Of a stretch of DNA of 8,513 nt, positions 1-6,531 are shown piece after piece (positions within the stretch are counted from its first letter, which is position 1; the number at the start of each line of letters is the position of its first letter). The DNA is from CAZGYE01 sp964530165 (GTDB lineage Bacteria > Planctomycetota > Planctomycetia > Planctomycetales > Planctomycetaceae). Below the pieces are notes generated by a model that saw nothing but the letters and a program-made list of their open reading frames with translations, was not told where the DNA came from and made no database searches. The stretch spans positions 1 through 8,513 of the forward strand of contig CAZGYE010000258.1 in NCBI GenBank assembly GCA_964530165.1. Reading direction: 5' to 3'. The position numbers were made by a program, and so were the translations under genes.

Positions 1-994
1 ACTGCGTTTTCAAACGCTCGAAGAACCGCAGAGTGTGGCCGCGTGAGGTATAGTCTCGCATCGGTCCATAGGGCCGCGACTGCCGCGGTTCGGCTTGGCG
101 GTAGAGACCGCGTACCGGTTCGGCTTTGGGGTCGCCGACGTCGCGCGCGATTCGTCGCAAGACCCGTCGCACCGGGACGTACGGAAAGTAATCGTTTAGC
201 CGGCTGTGCGGAGTGACCGAGACGAGCTGCACGCCGGCCAGAGAAAGTGACCGTCGTGAGAGCCGCAGATATTGTGCGACCCGAAAGTAGTGCCAATCGG
301 TGTTTGCGGCGGCCCGGATCGATTTGTGTTCGCCGAAATGATAGTGCGATCCCGGTGGAAGCGAATCCAACGCTTCGGCAGACAAACCCGAATTCTCGCA
401 CTGACTCAGAAAGTCGTTGAGAAGCTGAGAGGGGCTGTAATTGACGCCGGCCGCCTTCGCTCGTTCGAGCTGTTGTTCCGAAGGCCGCACTCGCATTTCG
501 CAGCCGGCCAAATAGATGATCCGAAACCCGAGCCGGTAAAGAACGTCGATCGCCTGGACCATCGTATCGGCCCAATCGATGATTCCACGGCCCTCGGGCG
601 CCAGAAAGTCGGCGAAGCCTCGCTGAGCGTCCCGATCGAAGAAGAAGGTGTTGGGACAGTCGCACACCTTGAAGGTGGTTTCTGGAACGAGGTCCATTGC
701 CCGGCGGCGATGTACGAACTTCATCACCCCCGGGTCGAGGTAGACCGAGCGGTGAAACCGGGCGGAAGGGTCATACGACGTCCAGAATGCGGGCCGCAGC
801 AAATGGGTCCCGGCCAGATTCAGGCACATTCGAGGAATGGGCGACGCGGCGATGGACTCACACGGCAAACGCGACAGCGACGGACCGCCACCGACGAGCC
901 AGCAAGCAGACGGCGTCGGACCGGCAAACACGTTCTCCAGTTGAACTGGAACTCGCGTGTGATCGGTATTCAGTCGGTAGAAGATTGGAGACAT
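1..994 (-). CDS. MptE/DUF115-like Rossmann-fold protein, partial at left edge
   Basis: An uninterrupted minus-strand reading frame begins at the ATG at 994-992 and stays open for 331 codons to the window edge, so the C-terminus is missing. Visible motifs are GGGPSL at residues 35-40 after a hydrophobic strand (CWLV), NLAG at 59-62, SYDP at 73-76, IIYLAGCE at 159-166 and SVTPHSRLNDYFP at 259-271. This order (a G.GPSL nucleotide-binding turn, a later hydrophobic strand ending G-acidic, then a T..S.L..FP element) is known from the MptE-like/DUF115 superfamily and resembles GT42 sialyltransferases; it often marks sugar- or nucleotide-transferring enzymes. It starts 24 nt after the tail-hub gene stops, with no clear Shine-Dalgarno, so translational coupling is likely. 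A role modifying a virion or host surface glycan is inference. The fold assignment is moderately secure; the substrate is unknown. Confidence 0.72.
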   Translation of the reverse strand, partial: MSPIFYRLNTDHTRVPVQLENVFAGPTPSACWLVGGGPSLSRLPCESIAASPIPRMCLNLAGTHLLRPAFWTSYDPSARFHRSVYLDPGVMKFVHRRRAMDLVPETTFKVCDCPNTFFFDRDAQRGFADFLAPEGRGIIDWADTMVQAIDVLYRLGFRIIYLAGCEMRVRPSEQQLERAKAAGVNYSPSQLLNDFLSQCENSGLSAEALDSLPPGSHYHFGEHKSIRAAANTDWHYFRVAQYLRLSRRSLSLAGVQLVSVTPHSRLNDYFPYVPVRRVLRRIARDVGDPKAEPVRGLYRQAEPRQSRPYGPMRDYTSRGHTLRFFERLKTQ

Positions 995-1018
995 CAGGTC
1001 TGACGAGTTTCGACAATC

Positions 1019-2950
1019 TTAGCTGAGCGCAATGCCGTACTTGCCGGATAGATATTCTTCCACGTCAGCACGACTGGCGTTTGAGAAGGCTCCGTCATAA
1101 ACGATCAACGCGGCCAGGTCGCCGCCCCAGCGCTCGCTTTGTCCGATTCGATTGAACAGTCCGTAAGTGCCGCCGGACGAGCCGTACGAGGACCAGCTTC
1201 TCGACGGGCTGCCGATGACGGTTCCGTTCTTGTAGAAATCAACGTTCGTCGCCCCCACCACAATCGACATGAGCACCCACCCGTCCGACGTGCTGATCGT
1301 GCTGGTGGCGCTGTCGACACCCGATCCAACTTTGCCGAAGGTGGGCTTGTCGCCGGAGGCGCTCTGCCAGCTTTGTATCCAACCGCCGTCGTTGGTCGAG
1401 ACGATCAGCGAATCATGCCCGCTCGTACTCCGATTCATCACGGCGAAGAACGTGATATTCGTCACGTTGTCCATGTTCGGAATTGCCATCTCATGGCTGG
1501 TCCCGTTGGATTGCACCGCCGGCTTGCCGTTCAGCATATTTGTCTTGTAGATCGGCTTCTTGCTGGCTGTGGCTTGCTGGGCGTCGTTGTCGTTGCCGCT
1601 CAAGTCTTCCCACAGCGCGACCGGATCACCGTCGTTCAATCCGGCGATAGCGTCGGCTTCGAGCCAGAGCAACAGGCTGCCGAAAACGCTCGGAGCGCCG
1701 CCGCTCGACGAGCTGATTTGCGATTCGGACGAGAAGGAGATGATGTCGCCGCCGCCCCGTTCCGGCGTCGGCCCGTGCGGAATCACGCTCTCTTCGTGGT
1801 GCGGCGGTTCGGGCCACACGGTTCGCGGATCGACCGGCCCGATTTGCATCCGCAGTCGCGGTGCATGATCGAACTGCACGCGAACGGTTTCGACTTGCGC
1901 GGTTGTCAACTCGCTGCCGTCGCGGGCTTCGATGCGAATTCGCCCTTCCCACGGTCGAGGCAGTGTCGATTGGTTGCCGACTTCGACGAGATAGCGAGTT
2001 GTCGGCTCGGCGTAAATGCGGAAAAATTCACGAACAAACTCCCGCGCATCAGACCTGGTTCGAATCCACGGGACCCACATCCGAATTCGACGTTCGCCGT
2101 ATTGCGAACGGCTGGCCGGCTGAATGTAGTTGCCTCGCCAGCGGTAGAACGTCCGGCCGACAACGTCGGAACCCAGGGCCGGGTCGTAGACCAACCCGCC
2201 GGTCAGCACAACGCGATTGAAGAGCAAGTCGCGGTCGCGAGTCTCATCGAGCGAGACCAGGTTGACGCCCTCACGGTACGTGGCCAGCAGGGTGCTCCGC
2301 TGCCGCAGGAAGAAGAACTTGCCGTCCTCGTCAACGCCCCACGAAGCATCGCGCGCCCTCACGGACAGGTCCTTGATGACGTCCCGGACCGATACTTCGC
2401 CGCGAACCTTCAGACTCGTCAACTCAGCCGGTTGCAGCGGCGACTCAATCCGTGTTGGATCGAACGTCACATTGGTCGCTGGAACAACATACTGCTGCAT
2501 CAACAACTCGACGACCTCGTGCGGTTCGCTGACCGCGTCAACCGTTTCGTCTGCGTAGTCGGGGTCGTCGGGAAAGAGATCGGTTTGCGCGTAACGGTGC
2601 GGCGGGACACCGTCGGCGATGTTGCGGCCGAATCCGCCGGGAAAGGCTTCCGCCAGTTCAGCGGCCATTCCCTCCAACCGCAGCGTGACACCGGCCGGAC
2701 TATCCGCCCGCCGGTTCTTGACGCGTCCCAAGTACCAACGATTGCCGGATTCAAATTCCAGCGCAATCCAGTCGCCGACGTCGATCTGTGAACGATTGGG
2801 GAATTCGTCCCGCAAACGCAGTTCGCCTGCGCCGCAGCCACCCTGCCGGTGCAACTCGAACCAGCAACCGGCAATCGCCCGGTCGGAAATGACCGCCTGT
2901 AAGTCGGTCGGGCCGGGTGAATAGTGAACGATTCTTCGACTGTACGACAT
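1019..2950 (-). CDS. Tail baseplate-hub-like protein with C-terminal LamG/concanavalin-like lectin domain
   Basis: A 643-aa protein with a three-part build. Residues 1 to about 375 form a globular region with features of phage tail-hub proteins: a beta-rich start (DVGDWIALEFESGNRWYLGRV at about 57-77), a VRDVIKDLSVRARDASWGV helix-strand unit at 188-206, and LLFNRVVLTGG at 242-252. Residues about 385-425 are a Pro/Gly/Ser-rich linker including QISSSSGG. Residues about 425-643 form a lectin-type jelly roll with LLLWLEAD, a W-E-D-LSGNDNDA core (447-457) and LNGKPAVQSNG (473-483), typical of LamG/concanavalin domains that bind glycans. The hub would cap the tail and the lectin would touch the host surface; that role is inferred from domain order. 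The gene starts 9 nt after the Dit-like gene stops and has a weak ribosome-binding site, which suggests coupling. LamG is well supported; the hub assignment is by resemblance only. Confidence 0.78.
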   Translation of the reverse strand: MSYSRRIVHYSPGPTDLQAVISDRAIAGCWFELHRQGGCGAGELRLRDEFPNRSQIDVGDWIALEFESGNRWYLGRVKNRRADSPAGVTLRLEGMAAELAEAFPGGFGRNIADGVPPHRYAQTDLFPDDPDYADETVDAVSEPHEVVELLMQQYVVPATNVTFDPTRIESPLQPAELTSLKVRGEVSVRDVIKDLSVRARDASWGVDEDGKFFFLRQRSTLLATYREGVNLVSLDETRDRDLLFNRVVLTGGLVYDPALGSDVVGRTFYRWRGNYIQPASRSQYGERRIRMWVPWIRTRSDAREFVREFFRIYAEPTTRYLVEVGNQSTLPRPWEGRIRIEARDGSELTTAQVETVRVQFDHAPRLRMQIGPVDPRTVWPEPPHHEESVIPHGPTPERGGGDIISFSSESQISSSSGGAPSVFGSLLLWLEADAIAGLNDGDPVALWEDLSGNDNDAQQATASKKPIYKTNMLNGKPAVQSNGTSHEMAIPNMDNVTNITFFAVMNRSTSGHDSLIVSTNDGGWIQSWQSASGDKPTFGKVGSGVDSATSTISTSDGWVLMSIVVGATNVDFYKNGTVIGSPSRSWSSYGSSGGTYGLFNRIGQSERWGGDLAALIVYDGAFSNASRADVEEYLSGKYGIALS

Positions 2951-2959
2951 CTGGTTCGC

Positions 2960-3412
2960 TTACGCGCCTGGCACCGTGGTGTAAATGACCGGATCTTCCG
3001 CATGAATCACAATGGAATAGGCGAACAGATTCTTGTCCGACAGATCGTAGTCAAACCGAACCGTCGAGCAGGATTTGAACTTGCGATACGTCGGGGTCGA
3101 CGAATCGTGGTACAGGAAGAACTCAAATTTGTCGCTGTCCGAAGTGATGTCGAGTGCGGCTCTCAAGATTTCGATCTCTGCGAACATCGCCTGTTCCAAC
3201 GCTTTCGGCGCGCCGGTCTGTTCGCCAATCTGCCCTTCAATCGAGATCCCAACTCCCTGTTGAGAATGGCCGGTCAGGAAGTCACCGGCGGACAAGGGAA
3301 TCTTGAACTGCTCGAAATTCCACGCATCTTGGATGCGGACAGACAGAACAGGTTGCGGCAATTCATAGAGGACCGAGTTCTTGTAGACGGCCGGTTTGAA
3401 CGTGAATGCCAT
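2960..3412 (-). CDS. Dit-like / tail structural protein
   Basis: A 150-aa protein starting at the ATG at 3412-3410, which has a good ribosome-binding site (TGAGG, 8 nt upstream). A GTG 24 nt further upstream (3436) lacks one and was not chosen. The sequence is beta-rich with a single short helix (APKALEQAMFAEIEILRAAL). It ends with FAYSIVIHAEDP at about 130-141, which resembles the closing strand of distal-tail (Dit) and related tail-tube-fold proteins, where an aromatic-rich strand ends in a conserved D-P. Its place directly upstream of the hub gene is where Dit genes sit in siphophages. A tail-tube protein of the same fold is the main alternative. There is no membrane segment or signal peptide. 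The call rests on fold resemblance and gene order. Confidence 0.6.
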   Translation of the reverse strand: MAFTFKPAVYKNSVLYELPQPVLSVRIQDAWNFEQFKIPLSAGDFLTGHSQQGVGISIEGQIGEQTGAPKALEQAMFAEIEILRAALDITSDSDKFEFFLYHDSSTPTYRKFKSCSTVRFDYDLSDKNLFAYSIVIHAEDPVIYTTVPGA

Positions 3413-3476
3413 CGGGCGAGCCTCATTGGGATTCACTGAAGATGTGGGAAGGATGTAAACTTGATGCGATCGCCGA

Positions 3477-3845
3477 CTACACCCTCTTTCGGCACCTCAG
3501 CGTATACACCGTTCCGTCTGACGACAGGGCGAACGACAACACGTCATACTCGTCGCCGTCATGGACGATTCGGCTATTGGGCGCAGCAGGACTCGTCGTC
3601 GGCAACTCTTCGACTTTGATCAAAAAGTCAATCTCGTCGGAGAGTTGTCGAGTTGCCGTACTCTTCAGGGGGGTCGAAGAAGCCCGGCCGGGAATGGCCG
3701 TCAGTGTGGTATCCACCTGCGTTTCGGTGACTTGTTGCGTTTGTGGATCGACGGTTTCCGTGAAGTACCGGAACGTGATCGTTTCGCCCCAGTCGTCAAA
3801 CTGCCGGTCGCGATCGGTCGTCAGTTGGGAAGATGGAATCGGCAT
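3477..3845 (-). CDS. Head-closure / head-tail adaptor-like protein
   Basis: A 122-aa beta-rich protein. The N-terminal part (residues 20-52) has WGETITFRYFTETVDP followed by Q-T-rich strands and TLTAIPGR. A charged middle follows, then a C-terminal pair of strands: SRIVHDGDEYDVLSFA and GTVYTLRCRK at about 91-120. This pattern of an I-x-x-G-x-x-Y-x-V strand followed by a turn and a strand ending in basic residues is common in phage head-closure/stopper proteins (SPP1 gp16-like and other head-tail joining families), which seal the portal after DNA packaging. Its position between the capsid and tail genes agrees. It lies 64 nt from each neighbour, with no strong ribosome-binding site. The family is called by resemblance, so confidence in the exact role is moderate; that it is a real gene is more certain. 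Confidence 0.6.
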   Translation of the reverse strand: MPIPSSQLTTDRDRQFDDWGETITFRYFTETVDPQTQQVTETQVDTTLTAIPGRASSTPLKSTATRQLSDEIDFLIKVEELPTTSPAAPNSRIVHDGDEYDVLSFALSSDGTVYTLRCRKRV

Positions 3846-3909
3846 ACCAGGAACAATCCCGCGTGTGTGGCAGACAAAATCAAGGGGCGCCGGCGGCCTG
3901 CAAATCGTG

Positions 3910-4140
3910 CTAAATAAAACGCCCCAGCATCTCGGTGAACACCGCTCCCAATAGGAACGTGAGCGCCGCCAGAATCGGCGTTAGATTGCTTTGCCAGCGC
4001 TCAACGACGCGGATTCGAGTTTCGTGATCCTCAACGGCCTGGATCAACGACGCCATACTCACCCGCAGCCCTTCAAGGTTCACGTTCACCTGTTGCAGGG
4101 CCTCGACGATGCGATCGAGTTTTTCGTCGGTGGAAGTCAT
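3910..4140 (-). CDS. Small coiled-coil protein with C-terminal membrane anchor (XhlA/holin-like)
   Basis: A 76-aa protein starting at the ATG at 4140-4138. Residues about 5-50 are a heptad-patterned helix (EKLDRIVEALQQVNVNLEGL, then ASLIQAVEDHETRIRVVE). Residues about 52-70 are one hydrophobic span (SNLTPILAALTFLLGAVF), followed by a short MLGRFI tail. A short coiled coil plus a single C-terminal transmembrane helix is the build of the XhlA family of phage lysis helpers, which work with a holin and endolysin at the inner membrane. It starts 8 nt after the preceding gene stops, so it is likely coupled. Its place among head-joining genes, with no endolysin or second holin beside it, is unusual for a lysis gene. 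A membrane-attached assembly factor is an alternative. Confidence 0.62.
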   Translation of the reverse strand: MTSTDEKLDRIVEALQQVNVNLEGLRVSMASLIQAVEDHETRIRVVERWQSNLTPILAALTFLLGAVFTEMLGRFI

Positions 4141-4148
4141 GGCAGATG

Positions 4149-4436
4149 TTACGACGTAGAGTTCTCGTCGTCGTCGGCTTGTTGCGAAAGTTCCCAACTC
4201 GGCAACGAAGTGAGAAGTTTCTCGTAACGACGGCGTGCTTCCAGCAGCGCCTTGAGATTTGCCGCCCGGTCGGTTGAGCGTCCGCCCTGACCGGAAATCC
4301 CATACTTCAAGGCCGACAGCTTTCCGTCCCGCAGCAAATTCGTGATATCGAGATCAATCTGTGCGAGGATGCCCTTGATCTGGTCTTCGGTTAGATCGGC
4401 GCCGGACACGGAGGAGAGATCGCTCAGGTCGCTCAT
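4149..4436 (-). CDS. Small helical protein, possible gpW-like head-tail connector
   Basis: A 95-aa protein with a strong ribosome-binding site (GAGGTGA, 9 nt before the ATG at 4436). It has a Ser/Asp-rich start, an amphipathic helix (TEDQIKGILAQIDLDITNLL, residues 16-35), then GKLSALKYGISGQGGRSTDRA (38-58) and a second helix LKALLEARRRYEKLLTSLPS (61-80), with an acidic tail. The middle pattern of a Y-x-I strand, glycine turn, R-S/T-R, then a helix with A..L...R..Y is like the small gpW-type joining proteins found just after capsid genes in several tailed phages. Those proteins plug the portal ring. The match is by pattern only, and a hypothetical capsid-module protein is the safe fallback. 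The MCP gene ends 230 nt upstream and the XhlA-like gene starts 8 nt downstream. Confidence 0.6.
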   Translation of the reverse strand: MSDLSDLSSVSGADLTEDQIKGILAQIDLDITNLLRDGKLSALKYGISGQGGRSTDRAANLKALLEARRRYEKLLTSLPSWELSQQADDDENSTS

Positions 4437-4615
4437 GCTTTGGACTCACCTCAAGAGATTGTTGAATTCGAAATTGCAAGATTCTGTGTTTCGCGGGAAA
4501 GAACCCCTCGGTCCGGCGCCCCGACGCATCCGTGCAGTCCGGAAAGACCACCGGCCAGCATCCCTGCCAGGCACTGAGCGACCGAACCAAGGGGGAGACG
4601 ATCGACCGTTCTGTT

Positions 4616-4648
4616 TCCCGATTTCCATCGAGCGCATGGAAACCGGGA
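4616..4648 (-). promoter_or_regulatory. Hairpin after the major capsid gene
   Basis: Positions 4616-4628 and 4636-4648 form inverted arms of 13 nt around a 7-nt loop, starting 18 nt past the capsid stop codon. In minus-strand RNA all 13 positions pair, with one G-U wobble (4643 with 4621). In plus-strand RNA the same position is an A-C mismatch, so the structure suits the transcript of the capsid operon. No U-tract follows it (the next bases are AACAGAACGG), so it is more likely an mRNA 3'-end stabiliser, a processing site or a partial attenuator than a classical rho-independent terminator. The rest of the 4437-4666 spacer shows no gene I can support. Confidence 0.55.
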
Positions 4649-4666
4649 GCAAGCACTGCCGCGGGC

Positions 4667-5863
4667 TTACGCGCCGTCGACTTTCGTCACGAACACGGTG
4701 TCGACCGCCGAGATGCCGCCGTAATAGCGGACCTTCACACGCAGCACCACGTCACGGTCGAAGGCCGTCTCGCTGTCGGAGCGTTGCAGGAACGTTTGCA
4801 CCGGCCAGATTTCCGTCCAGACAAATTGCCGCCGAAAGTCGCCGATGTACCAGTCGTTGACCGCTTGGCCGCCCTGCTCATCGATGAACGGCGAGCTGAG
4901 CACCTCGACCAGGCCGTGCACCGGGTTCGCGAACGCAGTTTGCTGAGAACCGCTGGTCACGGTAATTTCGGTTGAGTTGACGATGCTCAAGGCGGCGCCG
5001 CGCAGGTTCTCAGGGACGAGTAATTGCCGCACCGGCATCACAATCGGGCGAGAGGTCCCGTCGATCCGGTCGTCCTTGACCTCGGTGGCACGGTATTTCA
5101 GAGCCGTATCGATGTCGGTCCAGTCTACCAGGGCTACGGCCGAGTTGAAGTCGGTCGACGTCGTGTTGCCGACACCGACCCAGTTGCGGTTCGAGCCGTC
5201 CACCTTGTAGAGCTGCTGACCGGTTCCGTTCGGCCGATATGCGTACTTGGCGCTGGAGTAGTCGGCGTCGGTCACCGCGCGGACAATTGTCCGCTCGCGC
5301 TCCTGCCGCAGGTAGTACCCCATGGCCATCGCCCGGCGGTTGATTTCCCCGGTCTGGTCGAAGACGATGAGTTCTTCGTTGATCGAAAGGATCCGTCCCT
5401 GCTTGGTCTCCTCAGTGGTGACGTACTTCTCTTCGAACGTCGATTCCCCGTAAGGATGTCCTTCGGCGACCTCGGTCGGACCGGCCAGCGCCTTGAAGCC
5501 GGCGATTCGCTGGTTCTTCAGGCGGCTGGGCATCACCGCGACGAGCTTGTCGCCGATGAATCCGCTGTCGTCTTCGTAACCTGCGATCACCTTACGGCCA
5601 ATCAGCTCGCCGGTGACCACCTGAAACAGATTGGAACCGACACCGGGGTTCGATTCCCGCAGCGCGTGGCTGACGTTTTCATTGGGCGGCGCGAGCTGCC
5701 GCAGATAACGCAACTGCGGCAGCACACCGCACGCCTCGGCCAGTTCGTAGTAACTGAAGTCGTCAACCGACAGTTTCTGCTCGTTCAACAACGTGCAGAC
5801 TTTTTGGTAGAACCCTTCGGCACCGAGAGACTCAATCAGGTTTTGAACACTTTGACCTTGCAT
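4667..5863 (-). CDS. Major capsid protein, HK97 fold
   Basis: A 398-aa protein, the usual size for an HK97-type major capsid protein. The N-terminal arm (1-60) is helical. It is followed by a region with E-loop/P-domain character (TFEEKYVTTEETKQGRILSI at 142-161) and a spine-helix segment with RRAMAMGYYLRQERERTIVRAV (176-197). Next come a TSRPIVMPVRQLLVPENLRGAA stretch (270-291) and a C-terminal domain ending WYIGDFRRQFVWTEIWPVQTF, then FDRDVVLRVKVRYYGG (368-383), a typical closing motif of this fold. The ATG at 5863-5861 was chosen; a TTG at 5911 would extend it by 16 residues, but AGGAA lies about 12-16 nt before the ATG. It forms the icosahedral shell and is presumably trimmed by the protease encoded upstream. 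There is no separate scaffold gene. The fold is confident; subunit count and cleavage site cannot be seen. Confidence 0.87.
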   Translation of the reverse strand: MQGQSVQNLIESLGAEGFYQKVCTLLNEQKLSVDDFSYYELAEACGVLPQLRYLRQLAPPNENVSHALRESNPGVGSNLFQVVTGELIGRKVIAGYEDDSGFIGDKLVAVMPSRLKNQRIAGFKALAGPTEVAEGHPYGESTFEEKYVTTEETKQGRILSINEELIVFDQTGEINRRAMAMGYYLRQERERTIVRAVTDADYSSAKYAYRPNGTGQQLYKVDGSNRNWVGVGNTTSTDFNSAVALVDWTDIDTALKYRATEVKDDRIDGTSRPIVMPVRQLLVPENLRGAALSIVNSTEITVTSGSQQTAFANPVHGLVEVLSSPFIDEQGGQAVNDWYIGDFRRQFVWTEIWPVQTFLQRSDSETAFDRDVVLRVKVRYYGGISAVDTVFVTKVDGA

Positions 5864-5911
5864 AGACCGATCGTTCCTATTTCTGGGGGAAGCGAATGTC
5901 GTGGGAGACAA

Positions 5912-6394
5912 TTATCCGATTGCCGCGTTCACGTTGGCCGAGGCGGTGTAGAATGCCGACGCAAACGTGACCCGCAACGTTGACGCACTCGCGGCTTTGA
6001 ACTCGGCGGAACGGGCGATGGCCAGTGTCCCGCTGGCGACGGCCTCCAACTGCTGATTCATCAGCGCAGAAGAGTTCTCGTCCGGACCCAGCTCGTCACC
6101 GACTTCATACGTGGCCGAGTTCACGTCGAATTCGTACACCGAGTGAGGACTCAGATCGACGGATACGTCGTCGGTATCGCCGCTGGCGGATTGCTGATGG
6201 GTGACACCCAGAAACGACGCGGCGAAGGCCGACTGTGTCGTCGCCAGGTCCGACGTCCACGTGAAGTCGCTGGCCGGCTTCACGTCGTCGGAATCGAGGT
6301 AAACGAGGTCTCCCGCCTCGAGGACGGTGCCGCTGTCAACACGCAGCTTGTGTAAGTGAACCTGTCCGTTACGGAATCGAAGCCGATTTGCCAT
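5912..6394 (-). CDS. Capsid decoration-type protein
   Basis: A 160-aa Ser/Ala/Asp-rich beta protein starting at the ATG at 6394-6392, with AAAGG 8 nt upstream. Visible pieces are GTVLEAGDLVYLDSDDVKPA (residues 22-41), AASFLGVTHQQSASGDTDDVSVDL (about 58-81), and YEVGDELGPDENSSALMNQQ (95-114). It then has a C-terminal Ala/Ser-rich strand region ending in STLRVTFASAFYTASANVN. The phrase V-x-A-GD-L-V-Y, a later YEVGDELG and a C-terminal LRVTF strand are like the DUF2190/head-decoration families found beside the capsid gene in many phages, which stabilise the mature shell. The stop is 48 nt before the major capsid start, and the pair is probably co-translated. No membrane segment or catalytic motif is present. 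Confidence 0.68.
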   Translation of the reverse strand: MANRLRFRNGQVHLHKLRVDSGTVLEAGDLVYLDSDDVKPASDFTWTSDLATTQSAFAASFLGVTHQQSASGDTDDVSVDLSPHSVYEFDVNSATYEVGDELGPDENSSALMNQQLEAVASGTLAIARSAEFKAASASTLRVTFASAFYTASANVNAAIG

Positions 6395-6437
6395 CTACAA
6401 AACCTTTGTCGTCTTGTACCGAAGGGATATGTGTCGC

Positions 6438-6459
6438 GTCGTGCCTCCACCGGCACGAC
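6438..6459 (-). promoter_or_regulatory. Perfect 8-bp hairpin in the protease-decoration spacer
   Basis: GTCGTGCC at 6438-6445 and GGCACGAC at 6452-6459 are perfect inverted arms around a 6-nt loop. It lies 44 nt before the decoration gene start and has no U-tract, so it looks like an mRNA processing or stability element between the protease and the highly expressed capsid genes. Its function is inferred from place only. Confidence 0.4.
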
Positions 6460-6471
6460 ATCATGGAAACA

Positions 6472-6525
6472 GCGAAGATCTTGCCAAGCCGTGAGGCGAC
6501 TCAAACCGGGCATCTTGATCTTCGC
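6472..6525 (-). repeat. Inverted repeat just after the protease stop
   Basis: GCGAAGATC (6472-6480) and GATCTTCGC (6517-6525) are perfect 9-bp arms with a 36-nt middle. Inside them TGCC (6482-6485) and GGCA (6509-6512) can also pair, making a longer interrupted stem. In the minus-strand transcript the second arm is followed by TGTTTCC, a weak U-rich run, so partial termination is possible. It could lower protease and scaffold expression relative to capsid only if a promoter lies below it; I see no clear one. Confidence 0.35.
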
Positions 6526-6531
6526 ATCTGT

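Noticed and set aside
272..1003. Plus-strand open frame at the left end
   Set aside because: The opposite strand carries an uninterrupted frame with clear GGGPSL and related motifs; the plus frame is Arg-rich and motif-free.
1139..2791. Long plus-strand open frame opposite the tail-hub gene (550 codons)
   Set aside because: Low-complexity Arg/Gly/Pro/Ala-rich translation with no recognisable motif, exactly opposite a well-supported gene; typical antisense shadow in GC-rich DNA.
3846..3909. GC-rich segment before the head-closure gene as a terminator
   Set aside because: Only about 3 bp of stem can be drawn with certainty and the following T-run is interrupted; not enough to call.
4446..4652. 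Possible 68-aa gene in the spacer after the capsid gene
   Set aside because: TTG start, Arg/Pro/Ser-rich random-looking sequence, overlaps the hairpin and has no ribosome-binding site.
5863..5911. Upstream TTG start for the major capsid protein
   Set aside because: It would add 16 residues directly after the decoration stop codon without a suitable ribosome-binding site; the ATG at 5863 has AGGAA upstream and gives a normal-length protein.
5024..5983. Plus-strand open frame opposite the major capsid gene
   Set aside because: Antisense of a confident HK97-fold capsid gene, with no domain of its own.
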